The notes below the pieces were generated by a model that saw nothing but the letters and a program-made list of their open reading frames with translations, did not search any database and had not been told where the DNA came from. A stretch of DNA of 64,000 nt, from positions 79,096 to 143,095 of the IMG/VR virus record IMGVR_UViG_3300027963_000041; one strand, written 5' to 3'. Positions 1-8,279 of the stretch are shown here, one piece after another. The stretch's first letter is position 1; each line of letters starts with the position of its first letter. The DNA comes from a virus. The translations under genes and the position numbers were made by a program.

Positions 1-254
1 TTAATACAGATATTGTAGACATTGATCAACTTGAAACAGATTACAGTTTGTCTACAAGCAATGTTCCTAGAACACTTACTGAAGATGGTGATGCCTTACT
101 TGCTGAAGAAGGTGGGTACTTGATGGAAGAGAGCAATATGGTAGAAGAAAAAGACGATACCGCACAGAATGATTATATCACAGGGCGTATCAATGACGAT
201 GACATTTTGGATTTCTCAGAGAAGAATCCATTTGCTGAAACGAGGGTGTGGTAA
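1..254 (+). CDS. 14: Neck protein gp14, C-terminal fragment (partial)
   Basis: The reading frame is open from base 3 to the TAA at 252-254, so this is the 3' end of a gene that begins before the window. The visible 83 residues are acidic and end in an aromatic residue. I do not recognise it from sequence alone; the assignment rests on synteny, because the next genes are 15, 16, 17 and 18 in the T4 order. In T4, gp14 joins gp13 to form the neck that seals the filled head before the tail attaches. The internal TTG at 48 is not needed as a start. Confidence 0.55.
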   Translation, partial: NTDIVDIDQLETDYSLSTSNVPRTLTEDGDALLAEEGGYLMEESNMVEEKDDTAQNDYITGRINDDDILDFSEKNPFAETRVW

Positions 255-985
255 TGTTTGGACACGATTTTTATCACGGTACGTTAAGACGCCATGTAAT
301 TATGTTTGGCAATCTCTTCAATGATATGCAGATTAAGCGTTTTGACCAGAACAATAATACTATTCAAACAGTCAATGTGCCGATTGCATATGGACCAAAA
401 CAGCGTTATATTGAACGTGAACTAGGCGACCCAACAGGTCTGCGTAGCGTATCGATTGTGCTACCACGCATGTCGTTTGTAATGTCTTCAATGTCATATG
501 CACCAATTCGCAAGTTGAATAGCACACTCAAATACAAGAGTAATTTTAACGCAACAAACAAAGAGTTTTCTTCAGTCTATGCGCCTGTGCCATACGACAT
601 GAACTTCACGTTATCAATCATGACAAAGAATGCTGAAGATGGCATTCAATTGTGCGAAAAAATTGTTCCGTTCTTTACACCAGACTTTACAGTTACGGTG
701 AAAGCATTGCCAGAACTAGGAGTTAATCTTGACGTTCCAATCGAACTTACGAATGTTTCGTCAGATGATAGTTATGAGGGGCAATATGAAGACCCACGCA
801 TTATGACATGGGATTTAGATTTTATTGTCAAAGGCTATCTGTTTGGACCTGTCACAAAAACAAAATACATTTCAAGTCTTGAAGTTAATACATTCAATGA
901 TGATGGTAATGATAACTTTGACTTAGACGCAACTCAACTTTTCACAGGAAATTCGAACTTTGAAACTTCGAATACTATATCATGA
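254..985 (+). CDS. 15: Tail sheath stabiliser / tail completion protein gp15
   Basis: Start is the ATG at 254, overlapping the TAA of gene 14, with GAGGG upstream. The 243-residue product matches T4 gp15 in length and pattern: an N-terminal MFG..F motif with nearby paired Arg, a short IQIKR-like stretch (here MQIKRF), a central LPR motif, a PVPYDMNF-like segment and a C-terminal W.L.F.V.G strand near residue 200. gp15 forms the terminal hexamer that caps the tail tube and sheath and docks to the neck. The gene overlaps gene 16 by 4 bases (TGA within ATGA). Confidence 0.9.
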   Translation: MFGHDFYHGTLRRHVIMFGNLFNDMQIKRFDQNNNTIQTVNVPIAYGPKQRYIERELGDPTGLRSVSIVLPRMSFVMSSMSYAPIRKLNSTLKYKSNFNATNKEFSSVYAPVPYDMNFTLSIMTKNAEDGIQLCEKIVPFFTPDFTVTVKALPELGVNLDVPIELTNVSSDDSYEGQYEDPRIMTWDLDFIVKGYLFGPVTKTKYISSLEVNTFNDDGNDNFDLDATQLFTGNSNFETSNTIS

Positions 986-1380
986 AACAAACAATAGATC
1001 AAAAGATAGAAACTGTTTTAGACATTGCGCCTGTCGCATCTAACATCGTACCAAAAAAGAATACGGTTGTGATTGAAAATACTACAGTTGATGATGACTA
1101 TGAGTACGCAAGAAAGAATTTGCGAACTTTAATTGACAATGGTAAAAATGCAATGGAAGATTTAGCATATCTCGCAAGAGAAGGTGAGTCACCACGCACA
1201 TATGAAGTACTAGGACAATTGATTAAAACCATTGCCGAAACAAATAAAGACTTGTTGGACATTGCAAAGAAAAAGAAAGATATTCAACAAGAAAAAGGTA
1301 GCGAACAACCAACGCATGTTACAAATGCACTATTTGTTGGAAGTACCGCAGAATTACAAAAATTAATAAAGGGAACTTAA
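982..1380 (+). CDS. 16: Terminase small subunit gp16
   Basis: 132 residues, between gp15 and the large terminase as in T4. The central part (residues about 40-100) is helical and charged, with the DYEYARKNL motif and a LGQLIK helix typical of T4-like small terminases, which form rings that regulate DNA cutting and stimulate the gp17 ATPase. The C-terminal 30 residues carry a short conserved-looking VGSTAELQKL segment, probably the gp17 contact. The start ATG overlaps the stop of gene 15. Function is by family and position. Confidence 0.88.
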   Translation: MKQTIDQKIETVLDIAPVASNIVPKKNTVVIENTTVDDDYEYARKNLRTLIDNGKNAMEDLAYLAREGESPRTYEVLGQLIKTIAETNKDLLDIAKKKKDIQQEKGSEQPTHVTNALFVGSTAELQKLIKGT

Positions 1381-1381
1381 C

Positions 1382-1810
1382 ATGTATCAGTACAGAGCAA
1401 AAATTTTAAAAGTACTTGACGGCGACACAGTAGAAATTGATTTAGATTTAGGATTTAAAATTGTTCTATCGAATCAAAAAGTGCGCTTGGCTGGCATCGA
1501 TACGCCAGAATCTAGAACTGCAAATACTGAAGAGAAACCAAGAGGGGTATTGTCAAAGAAAAAATTGCAAGAAAAACTACCAGTTGGTTCATGGGCTATA
1601 ATTGAAACAATGCGCCCTGATAGCAATGACGATAAATTTGGTCGTATTCTAGGCGTATTCATTACTGAAGACGGCACAAGAGTTAATCAATGGATGATTG
1701 ACAATAATTATGCAGTTTTGTACATGGGCGAGAATAAAGAATTAGTGCAAGAAGCACATCAACAAAACAAAAAGATTCTCATTGAAAGAGGCGAACTGCC
1801 AAACAAATAA
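1382..1810 (+). CDS. Staphylococcal-nuclease-like (TNase) protein inserted between terminase subunits
   Basis: 142 residues with the full SNase-fold signature: VLDGDTVEID with D15, R35 in VRLAGIDTPE, D40 and E43, and R88 in KFGRILG. These correspond closely to the Ca2+ ligands and catalytic Arg/Glu of staphylococcal nuclease (D21, R35, D40, E43, R87), so it is probably active on DNA or RNA. No signal peptide is seen, so it should act in the cytoplasm or with the packaging machinery. In T4, genes 16 and 17 are adjacent; here this gene sits exactly between them with 1-3 base gaps. It may process DNA during packaging, degrade host DNA, or be a mobile insert. Confidence 0.85.
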   Translation: MYQYRAKILKVLDGDTVEIDLDLGFKIVLSNQKVRLAGIDTPESRTANTEEKPRGVLSKKKLQEKLPVGSWAIIETMRPDSNDDKFGRILGVFITEDGTRVNQWMIDNNYAVLYMGENKELVQEAHQQNKKILIERGELPNK

Positions 1811-1813
1811 TTT

Positions 1814-3436
1814 ATGGCAACTAAAACATATCTTGGCAACGCGAATTTAAAAGCGATTGGTGTAGACCTTGAATTTACTGAAGATCAAATTCAAGAATAC
1901 CTCAAGTGCGCCAAAGACCCAATTTACTTCATTGAATCTTACTGTAAAATTGTAACGCTGGACCACGGGCTTCAGCCTTTCAAACTTTACGATTGTCAAA
2001 AGAATAAAGTCAATATCATTCACAACAATCGCAAAATAATTTTGATGGAAGGGCGTCAGCAAGGTAAGACTACTACATCTGCGGCATACATTCTTTGGTA
2101 TACTCTTTTTCAAGAAAGCAAAACAGTTGCAATTCTTGCAAACAAAGCATCAGCGGCGCGAGAGGTTTTATATCGTTATCAGTTGATGTATGAGAATCTT
2201 CCAATCTGGTTGCAACAAGGTGTGTCAACATGGAACAAAGGTGACATTGCACTAGAGAATGGCTCTATTGTCTTCACAGCCGCAACAAGCCGTCAAGGTA
2301 TTCGTGGTAAATCCGTAAACATGTTGTACGTTGACGAAACTGCAATCATTCCAAACAATCTTGCTGAAGAATTCTTTACCGCAGTTTATCCTACAATTTC
2401 TGCTGGTGAAACTACAAAGATTCTTCTTTCATCTACGCCACTTGGTTACAATCACTTTTGGAAATTCTGGAACGATGCAAAGAATGATCGTAATGGTTTT
2501 GTGCCGTTGTTTATTCCGTATTGGGAGATTCCTGGTCGAGATGAGAAATGGGCAGAGACCCAAAGAAAACTTCTTGGTGAATTAAAATATAATCAAGAGG
2601 TTCTCTGTAATTTTCTTGGTTCAAGTCTCACACTCATTGCCGCAGATACAATCGCGCAGTTGTCAGCAGATCAACCAATTCACAGCAAAGACGGATTGGA
2701 TGTATACGAAAGAGCAGAAAAGAATAAAACTTATGTCATTGTTGCTGATACAGCAAAAGGTGTTGAGGGTGATTATTCAGCATTTCAAATCATTGATGTT
2801 ACTGAGATGCCATACAAACAAGTTGGTAAGTATAGAGACAACAAAATTAGTCCATTGCTTTATCCATCCGTTATTTACAAACTAGCAAAAGAATTCAATG
2901 ATGCATATGTTCTGGTAGAAATAAATGTTTCTGAGCAAGTTGCAGACATTCTCTACAATGAGTACGAATATGAAAACATCATTTTTGTAAATAGAAATAC
3001 AAACGGGCAAGTTGTTTCAGGCGGCTTCGGTGGTGGTAAAACACAACTTGGCGTAATCACGGATAAGAAGGTCAAAAGAATTGGGTGCTCTAACTTTAAG
3101 TCAATGGCTGAAGAGAAGAAACTGCTTATTCGTGATGCAGATACTATTTCAGAAATTTCAACATTCATTCAAAAAAGAAACAGTTATCAAGCCGATGAAG
3201 GCTATCATGATGATCTTGTCATGCCTTTTGTTTTATTTTCATGGCTCACGACTAACCCATATTTCAAAGACCTAACAAACATAAATATACGAAAAGAATT
3301 ATATGAAAAGCGTATTCACGACATTGAACAAGAATTGACTCCATTTGGAATTATCAATGACGGACAAGATGAAGGCGCTTTTGTAGATTCAACAGGTCAA
3401 ATGTGGCAAAGTGAAAATTCATTTTTTTATAAATAA
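1814..3436 (+). CDS. 17: Terminase large subunit gp17 (packaging ATPase-nuclease)
   Basis: 540 residues. The N-terminal ATPase has Walker A GRQQGKTT (about residues 79-86), Walker B MLYVDET with the catalytic acid, and the coupling motif LLSSTPLG. The C-terminal RNase H-like nuclease has its acidic residues in VADTAKGVEGDYSAF and in the YHDDLVMP region. In T4, gp17 is the motor that pumps DNA into the prohead and cuts concatemers. The last codons overlap a late promoter box (TATAAATA at 3428-3435) for the sheath gene. Confidence 0.96.
   Translation: MATKTYLGNANLKAIGVDLEFTEDQIQEYLKCAKDPIYFIESYCKIVTLDHGLQPFKLYDCQKNKVNIIHNNRKIILMEGRQQGKTTTSAAYILWYTLFQESKTVAILANKASAAREVLYRYQLMYENLPIWLQQGVSTWNKGDIALENGSIVFTAATSRQGIRGKSVNMLYVDETAIIPNNLAEEFFTAVYPTISAGETTKILLSSTPLGYNHFWKFWNDAKNDRNGFVPLFIPYWEIPGRDEKWAETQRKLLGELKYNQEVLCNFLGSSLTLIAADTIAQLSADQPIHSKDGLDVYERAEKNKTYVIVADTAKGVEGDYSAFQIIDVTEMPYKQVGKYRDNKISPLLYPSVIYKLAKEFNDAYVLVEINVSEQVADILYNEYEYENIIFVNRNTNGQVVSGGFGGGKTQLGVITDKKVKRIGCSNFKSMAEEKKLLIRDADTISEISTFIQKRNSYQADEGYHDDLVMPFVLFSWLTTNPYFKDLTNINIRKELYEKRIHDIEQELTPFGIINDGQDEGAFVDSTGQMWQSENSFFYK
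3428..3435 (+). promoter_or_regulatory. T4-type late promoter box before gene 18
   Basis: Perfect TATAAATA, the -10 box read by the T4 late sigma factor gp55. It lies inside the last codons of gene 17, 74 bases before the sheath start. An AAGAT/ATCTT inverted repeat follows in the leader (about 3474-3488). Confidence 0.75.
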
Positions 3437-3508
3437 AACAAGAATAATGAATGAATACCCTTTAAGTGAACGAAAAGATATAACATCTTACAATCAAGGA
3501 GAAAAAGA

Positions 3509-5407
3509 ATGGCAATCAATTTAATCTCACCAGGAATTAAGATTACCGAACAAGATCAGGTAGCGACAATTCCCGCTTCCGGCGCATCTGTAGGTGCAGT
3601 AGTCGGTATGCACAGATGGGGTCCAGTTGAGAAAGCAACACTGGTAACAAGCGAAACAGAATTGGTCGCCCGATTCGGTGCGCCAAATGCAACCAACGCT
3701 GTTGACTTCCTAACCGGAGCAAACTATCTATCATACGCAGGCGCATTGTACGTTTCCCGTGCAAATACTACAGGTTTGCTTAACGCAACCGCAGAATCAA
3801 GCACAGGTTCAGGTAATACAGGTACAGGTCTTCTAATTAAGAACGAAGATGTATATCTTAACACATATACAGATGGTTCTGGTAACGTAGGACCATGGGT
3901 TGCTCAGTACGCTGGCGCACTTGGTAACTCTCTAAAAGTTTCTACATGCCCTTCAGCAACGGCATGGCAGTCAACTTTGACTGGTACTTTCACCGTAGCC
4001 GCAGGCGCAACAACCGTTGTCGGTACTGGCTCAACCGCGAATACTCAAATTACTGTAGGTGACATTCTAGTAATTGGCGGTCGTTCAATTCAAGTTGCGG
4101 CAGTTACAAACGCAACTCACCTAACACTTGAGTCAGCACACTTGACTGGCGCAACAGCCGCAACAGTAGTTCGCCGTTGGGAATATTTCGATTCATTCGA
4201 TCTAGCACCAGGCACATCAACATATGCGGCCGCAAAAGGTGGCGCAAACGATGAAATGCACATTGCAATTGTTGACGAAGACGGATTGATCACTGGCACA
4301 TCAGGCACATTGCTTGAAAAATTTGCCGCTGTCTCAAAAGGTAGCGATGCAAAAGGCGAACAAGGTGGTAACAACTTCTACAGAGATGTAGTGAACAATG
4401 GTTCTAAATATGTTTATTGGATGGACAAAGATGCCGCTGGTGTAAACTGGGACACAACTGTAGTAAACAAGACTTTCACAGCAGTTACAGCACCAAAGAA
4501 CTACTCACTCGCTGGTGGCGCTGATGGTTCAACACCAACCGATGCACAAAAGATTACAGCATTTGACGTATTCAAGAACAAAGCAACAGTCAAGATTGAC
4601 TTGATTGCAATGGGTGCCGCATCTGCTACAGTAATTAACACAGTTATTGCAGACATTGCTGAAAAACGTAAAGATTGCGTAGTTGTATTCTCTCCAGAAC
4701 AAGCAGACGTTGTTAACAACGTAGGCAATGAAACAACAGACGTAAATGCATTTGCCGATACAATAACACGTTCAACATATGCGTTCATGGATGGTAACTT
4801 CAAGTACCAGTACGACAAGTACAACGATACATATCGTTGGGTACCTGCAAACGGCGACACCGCTGGTTGCATGGCTAGAACAGACAGCGAAAGCGCACCA
4901 TGGTTCTCACCAGCAGGTTTCGCAAGAGGTAGAATCCTCAACGTAACAAAACTTGCTTGGAATCCAAACGAAGCAGAGCGCGATCTTCTTTACAAGAATG
5001 CAGTTAACCCAATCTTCTCACAGCCAGGTCGCGGTGTAGTATTGTTTGGTGACAAGACATTCACAACAAAGACTGGTTCATTCAGCCGTATCAATGTTCG
5101 TAGATTGTTTATCACAATCCAGCGTTCAATTGGAACATTTGCTGAAGACGTATTGTTCGAACAGAACGATGCCGCAACCCGTTCATTGTTCCTAAATACT
5201 GTAGAGCCATACCTAAGAAGTGTGCAAGCACAGCGCGGTATGACCGACTTCCGTGTAATCTGCGATGACACAAACAATCCAGATGACGTTGTAAATGCAA
5301 ATGAATTTGTGGCAGACATTTATGTTCGCCCAATCGCATCTATCAACTTCATTCAGTTGAACTTTGTTTCTGTGCGTGGAGCGGCGGCGTTCGCAGAATT
5401 GGGTTAA
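3509..5407 (+). CDS. 18: Tail sheath protein gp18
   Basis: 632 residues. The N-terminus (INLISPGIKITEQD) and the GAVVGMHRWGP segment are typical of T4-like sheath proteins, and the C-terminal region (NVRRLF..IQRSI, residues about 530-560, to the end) is the conserved sheath-subunit core that interlocks around the tube. Residues about 155-222 form a module (GTFTVAAGAT..VGDILVIGG..LTGAT) that resembles the small virion protein at 56409-56894 and may be a surface-exposed insertion. A strong AAGGAG ribosome site precedes the ATG. Product: contractile sheath. Confidence 0.95.
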   Translation: MAINLISPGIKITEQDQVATIPASGASVGAVVGMHRWGPVEKATLVTSETELVARFGAPNATNAVDFLTGANYLSYAGALYVSRANTTGLLNATAESSTGSGNTGTGLLIKNEDVYLNTYTDGSGNVGPWVAQYAGALGNSLKVSTCPSATAWQSTLTGTFTVAAGATTVVGTGSTANTQITVGDILVIGGRSIQVAAVTNATHLTLESAHLTGATAATVVRRWEYFDSFDLAPGTSTYAAAKGGANDEMHIAIVDEDGLITGTSGTLLEKFAAVSKGSDAKGEQGGNNFYRDVVNNGSKYVYWMDKDAAGVNWDTTVVNKTFTAVTAPKNYSLAGGADGSTPTDAQKITAFDVFKNKATVKIDLIAMGAASATVINTVIADIAEKRKDCVVVFSPEQADVVNNVGNETTDVNAFADTITRSTYAFMDGNFKYQYDKYNDTYRWVPANGDTAGCMARTDSESAPWFSPAGFARGRILNVTKLAWNPNEAERDLLYKNAVNPIFSQPGRGVVLFGDKTFTTKTGSFSRINVRRLFITIQRSIGTFAEDVLFEQNDAATRSLFLNTVEPYLRSVQAQRGMTDFRVICDDTNNPDDVVNANEFVADIYVRPIASINFIQLNFVSVRGAAAFAELG

Positions 5408-5412
5408 ACTCG

Positions 5413-5420
5413 GATAAATA
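5413..5420 (+). promoter_or_regulatory. Late-promoter-like box (GATAAATA) before gene 19
   Basis: One mismatch to TATAAATA, 25 bases before the tail tube start and just after the stop of gene 18. Plausible weak late promoter. Confidence 0.45.
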
Positions 5421-5444
5421 GATAAAAGAATCTAAGGAGATAAA

Positions 5445-5978
5445 ATGGCCGTTAATACACTATCACAAATTAAGACTGCGATTGGAGTTGGTGCGCGCCC
5501 TAATCTCTTCCGAGTTTCATTCTCAGGTGGGTTTGCTCAAGGTTTTGATTCAGCAACATATTCAATTCTTTGCAAAGCAGCCCAAATCCCTGGTTCGACT
5601 CACGGAACGATTGAGGTGCCAACCGGCGGTGGACGTAGATATAAAATTGCAGGCGACAGAACTTTTGCAGAGTGGACCACAACAGTTATCAATGATTCAA
5701 ATATGAATGCACGAAGACTCATTGAAGCATATCAAACATCTTTCGTGTACGCAGATTTTGAAACATTCACATCAGTTAGTGCTGGCGGTAGAAGCACAGA
5801 CAGTCAATTAACTACTGTTACAGTACAACATTTAGACCAGTCTGGCTCACCAGTTAGAACTTACACATTGAGCAACTGTTTCGTAAGCGATATTTCTGCA
5901 ATCGACCTATCATATGACAGTACAGATGCAATCTCTGAGTTTACTGTCACATGGGTTTACGATTACTTTACCGTTTAA
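5445..5978 (+). CDS. 19: Tail tube protein gp19, first copy
   Basis: 177 residues, close to the usual T4 gp19 length. The N-terminus contains the GARPNLF motif and the C-terminus the ID.SYD.TDAISEFTVTW pattern of T4-like tube subunits. gp19 hexamers stack to form the rigid inner tail tube. It has its own AAGGAG ribosome site and is followed after 26 bases by a paralogue. Confidence 0.93.
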   Translation: MAVNTLSQIKTAIGVGARPNLFRVSFSGGFAQGFDSATYSILCKAAQIPGSTHGTIEVPTGGGRRYKIAGDRTFAEWTTTVINDSNMNARRLIEAYQTSFVYADFETFTSVSAGGRSTDSQLTTVTVQHLDQSGSPVRTYTLSNCFVSDISAIDLSYDSTDAISEFTVTWVYDYFTV

Positions 5979-6004
5979 CGCATAACGAAATAGGAGATTA
6001 ATAA

Positions 6005-6523
6005 ATGTCAGTTTTTTCAATTACCGCTTTCAGAAGTGCGTTAGCAGGTGGCGCAAGACCTAACCTGTTCAAGTTTACATTTGGTGCATTGCCATCGGGT
6101 GTAAGTTTGACAGGTGCAGATGTTCTTATAAAAGCAGGTGCAATTCCTGGTTACACCTTGGGTGTTATTGAAGTTCCGTTCAGAAGCCGTAGAATTAAAG
6201 TTCCAGGCGACAGAACATTTGCGGAATGGACAGTAACAGTAATCAATAATGAATCACAGTCAATTCGCAAGGGCTTTGAAGATTGGATGTCCTACATTGC
6301 AGACAACAATTTTGCAAACTCAAACTTGAGAAGAGCAGGTGCTGGTATTGATTACACCACACAGATTACTGTAGATCAGTTAAAAGATGATAACAGCGTA
6401 TCTAAGTCAACCAAATTGTTCCATGCTTTCCCAACTGATGTAAGCACTATCGACTTGTCTTACGACACAACAGACGCGGTGGAAGAGTTTACAGTAACCT
6501 TCCAATACGTCTATTCTGCTTAA
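6005..6523 (+). CDS. Tail tube protein gp19, second copy (paralogue)
   Basis: 172 residues, same fold signature as the gene just upstream: GGARPNLFKF near the N-terminus, PGDRTFAEWT.TVIN in the middle and IDLSYDTTDAVEEFTVTF at the end. The two copies are clearly related along the whole length but diverged, especially between residues about 95 and 140. T4 has one gp19 plus the related gp54. This copy could be a second tube subunit, a tube-initiator or terminator ring, or a mixed-tube component. Own ribosome site TAGGAG. Confidence 0.88.
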   Translation: MSVFSITAFRSALAGGARPNLFKFTFGALPSGVSLTGADVLIKAGAIPGYTLGVIEVPFRSRRIKVPGDRTFAEWTVTVINNESQSIRKGFEDWMSYIADNNFANSNLRRAGAGIDYTTQITVDQLKDDNSVSKSTKLFHAFPTDVSTIDLSYDTTDAVEEFTVTFQYVYSA

Positions 6524-6544
6524 TTGACGAAACCTTTTCGCGAC

Positions 6545-6552
6545 TATAAATA
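6545..6552 (+). promoter_or_regulatory. Late promoter box before portal gene
   Basis: Perfect TATAAATA in the 91-base gap between the second tube gene and the portal gene. The predicted start (about 6558) falls at the beginning of the CGTAATAG arm described for the hairpin downstream. Confidence 0.75.
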
Positions 6553-6556
6553 GTTG

Positions 6557-6593
6557 CGTAATAGTTTTAATGGGGGCTATTACGCCCCCTTTT
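6557..6593 (+). terminator. Intrinsic terminator with a competing upstream arm
   Basis: GGGGGC (6572-6577) and GCCCCC (6584-6589) form a 6-bp stem with a 6-base loop followed by TTTTCTT, a good intrinsic terminator for the tail operon. An upstream 8-mer CGTAATAG (6557-6564) is perfectly complementary to CTATTACG (6577-6584), which covers the loop and one base of each arm, so an alternative hairpin excludes the terminator. Confidence 0.7.
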
Positions 6594-6614
6594 CTTATGG
6601 AAAGAGAATAAAAT

Positions 6615-8279
6615 ATGGCAATCAAACTGTTCGGTTTTAAAATCGGTAAGGATGAACCTGCAAGTGAACAGGTAAGATCATTCGTACCACCAAATGATGA
6701 TGATAATGCAGTCAACATTGTCGGTGGCGGAGTATATGGAACTTATGTTGATCTTGAAGGTACAGTCAAGAACGACTCAGAACTAATCCGCAAGTATCGT
6801 GAAATGTCGCTTCAAGCAGAGTGCGACACAGCGATTGATGATATTGTAAACGAAGCAATCGTCTATCAACCTGATGAGTATCCAGTACAAATTGTATTGG
6901 ACAAATTAGAGCAACCAGAATCAATCAAAAAGAAAATTCGCGATGAGTTTAAGCACATTCTTAAACTTCTTGATTTTGGTAATCAAGGATATGATATATT
7001 TCGTAGATGGTACGTTGATGGACGTTTATACTATCACCTAATCATTGATGAAAAACAACCTCGCGCTGGATTGAAAGAGGTTCGTTATATTGACCCTCGC
7101 AAAATTCGCAAAGTACGCGAGACACAAAAATCAAGAGCAGTAGCAGGTCAAACAGAATTATATGTTAGACCTATTGAATACTTTGTTTTTTCAGAAAAAG
7201 GATTTGCTAAAGATGCAAATCAAGGTTTAAAAATTGCACCAGACTCTATCTGCTATGTTCATTCGGGCATTTCAGATAAAGATGGTAAAGTAATTATTTC
7301 ACATTTAAACAAAGCAATTCGCCCACTTAATCAGTTGCGTATGCTTGAAGATGCAACAGTTATCTATCGTATCTCTCGCGCACCCGAACGTAGAATTTTC
7401 TACATTGACGTTGGTAATTTGCCAAAGATTAAAGCGGAACAATATCTCCGTGATATTATGCAAAAGTACAAGAACAAACTTGTATACGATGCAACCACAG
7501 GAGAGATTCGTGATGACAGACGCTTTCAAACAATGCTTGAAGACTTTTGGTTGCCTCGCCGCGAAGGTGGCAGAGGTACAGAAATTACTACACTTCAAGG
7601 CGGTCAGAATTTGGGTGAGATTGAAGACGTTTTATATTTTCAAAAGAAACTCTACAAATCACTTGGCGTTCCAATTTCACGCTTAGAATCTGATAACGGA
7701 TTCTCTCTCGGTCGCGCATCCGAGATTACACGCGATGAATTAAAATTCTCAAAATTTATTGCAAGACTACGCAATAGATTTACACATCTATTTGACCGTA
7801 TGCTTGAAACTCAATTAGTTCTCAAGGGCATTTGTACTAAGGCAGAATGGAATCAAATTAAAGAAGAAATTTATTTCGACTTTATTACCGATGCACATTT
7901 TGCTGAACTAAAAGATGCTGAAATTCTCAAAGAACGTCTAACACTTCTTTCAGATATTGATCAACACGTTGGTAAATACTTTTCCGTTGCTTATGTTCGT
8001 ACTAAAATTCTACAACAGACTGAAGACGATATTAAGCAAATGGATAAAGAAATGGCAGAAGAAGAAGCAACAATGCCAGATGAAGAACCAGCACCCCCTC
8101 CAATGCCTGTAATGCCTCCTGCACCACCACCGCAACAAGTTGTAGTGAAGGTAAAGAAAGAGGAGGCAGAGCCTCATATTATTGATGATACGGATCAAAA
8201 AGAATTAGCCAAATCAATGACTAAGTTTTTTGATACACTAGTTGAACAAGAGGCAAGAGGTGACAAAGAAAACGAATGA
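6615..8279 (+). CDS. 20: Portal vertex protein gp20
   Basis: 554 residues, near the T4 gp20 length (524). Recognisable portal features include the [16 protein letters not shown] region, [15 protein letters not shown] near residue 75, the [23 protein letters not shown] segment (split here for length) and [15 protein letters not shown]. The dodecamer forms the head entrance, nucleates prohead assembly and is the terminase docking site. The C-terminal 70 residues are acidic with a Pro-rich stretch. The 3' end overlaps the fibre gene by about 20 bases. Confidence 0.96.
   Translation: MAIKLFGFKIGKDEPASEQVRSFVPPNDDDNAVNIVGGGVYGTYVDLEGTVKNDSELIRKYREMSLQAECDTAIDDIVNEAIVYQPDEYPVQIVLDKLEQPESIKKKIRDEFKHILKLLDFGNQGYDIFRRWYVDGRLYYHLIIDEKQPRAGLKEVRYIDPRKIRKVRETQKSRAVAGQTELYVRPIEYFVFSEKGFAKDANQGLKIAPDSICYVHSGISDKDGKVIISHLNKAIRPLNQLRMLEDATVIYRISRAPERRIFYIDVGNLPKIKAEQYLRDIMQKYKNKLVYDATTGEIRDDRRFQTMLEDFWLPRREGGRGTEITTLQGGQNLGEIEDVLYFQKKLYKSLGVPISRLESDNGFSLGRASEITRDELKFSKFIARLRNRFTHLFDRMLETQLVLKGICTKAEWNQIKEEIYFDFITDAHFAELKDAEILKERLTLLSDIDQHVGKYFSVAYVRTKILQQTEDDIKQMDKEMAEEEATMPDEEPAPPPMPVMPPAPPPQQVVVKVKKEEAEPHIIDDTDQKELAKSMTKFFDTLVEQEARGDKENE

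Noticed and set aside
4117-5339. Several minus-strand open frames across the sheath gene
   Set aside because: They mirror codon bias of gene 18, have no start signals, and no family resemblance.
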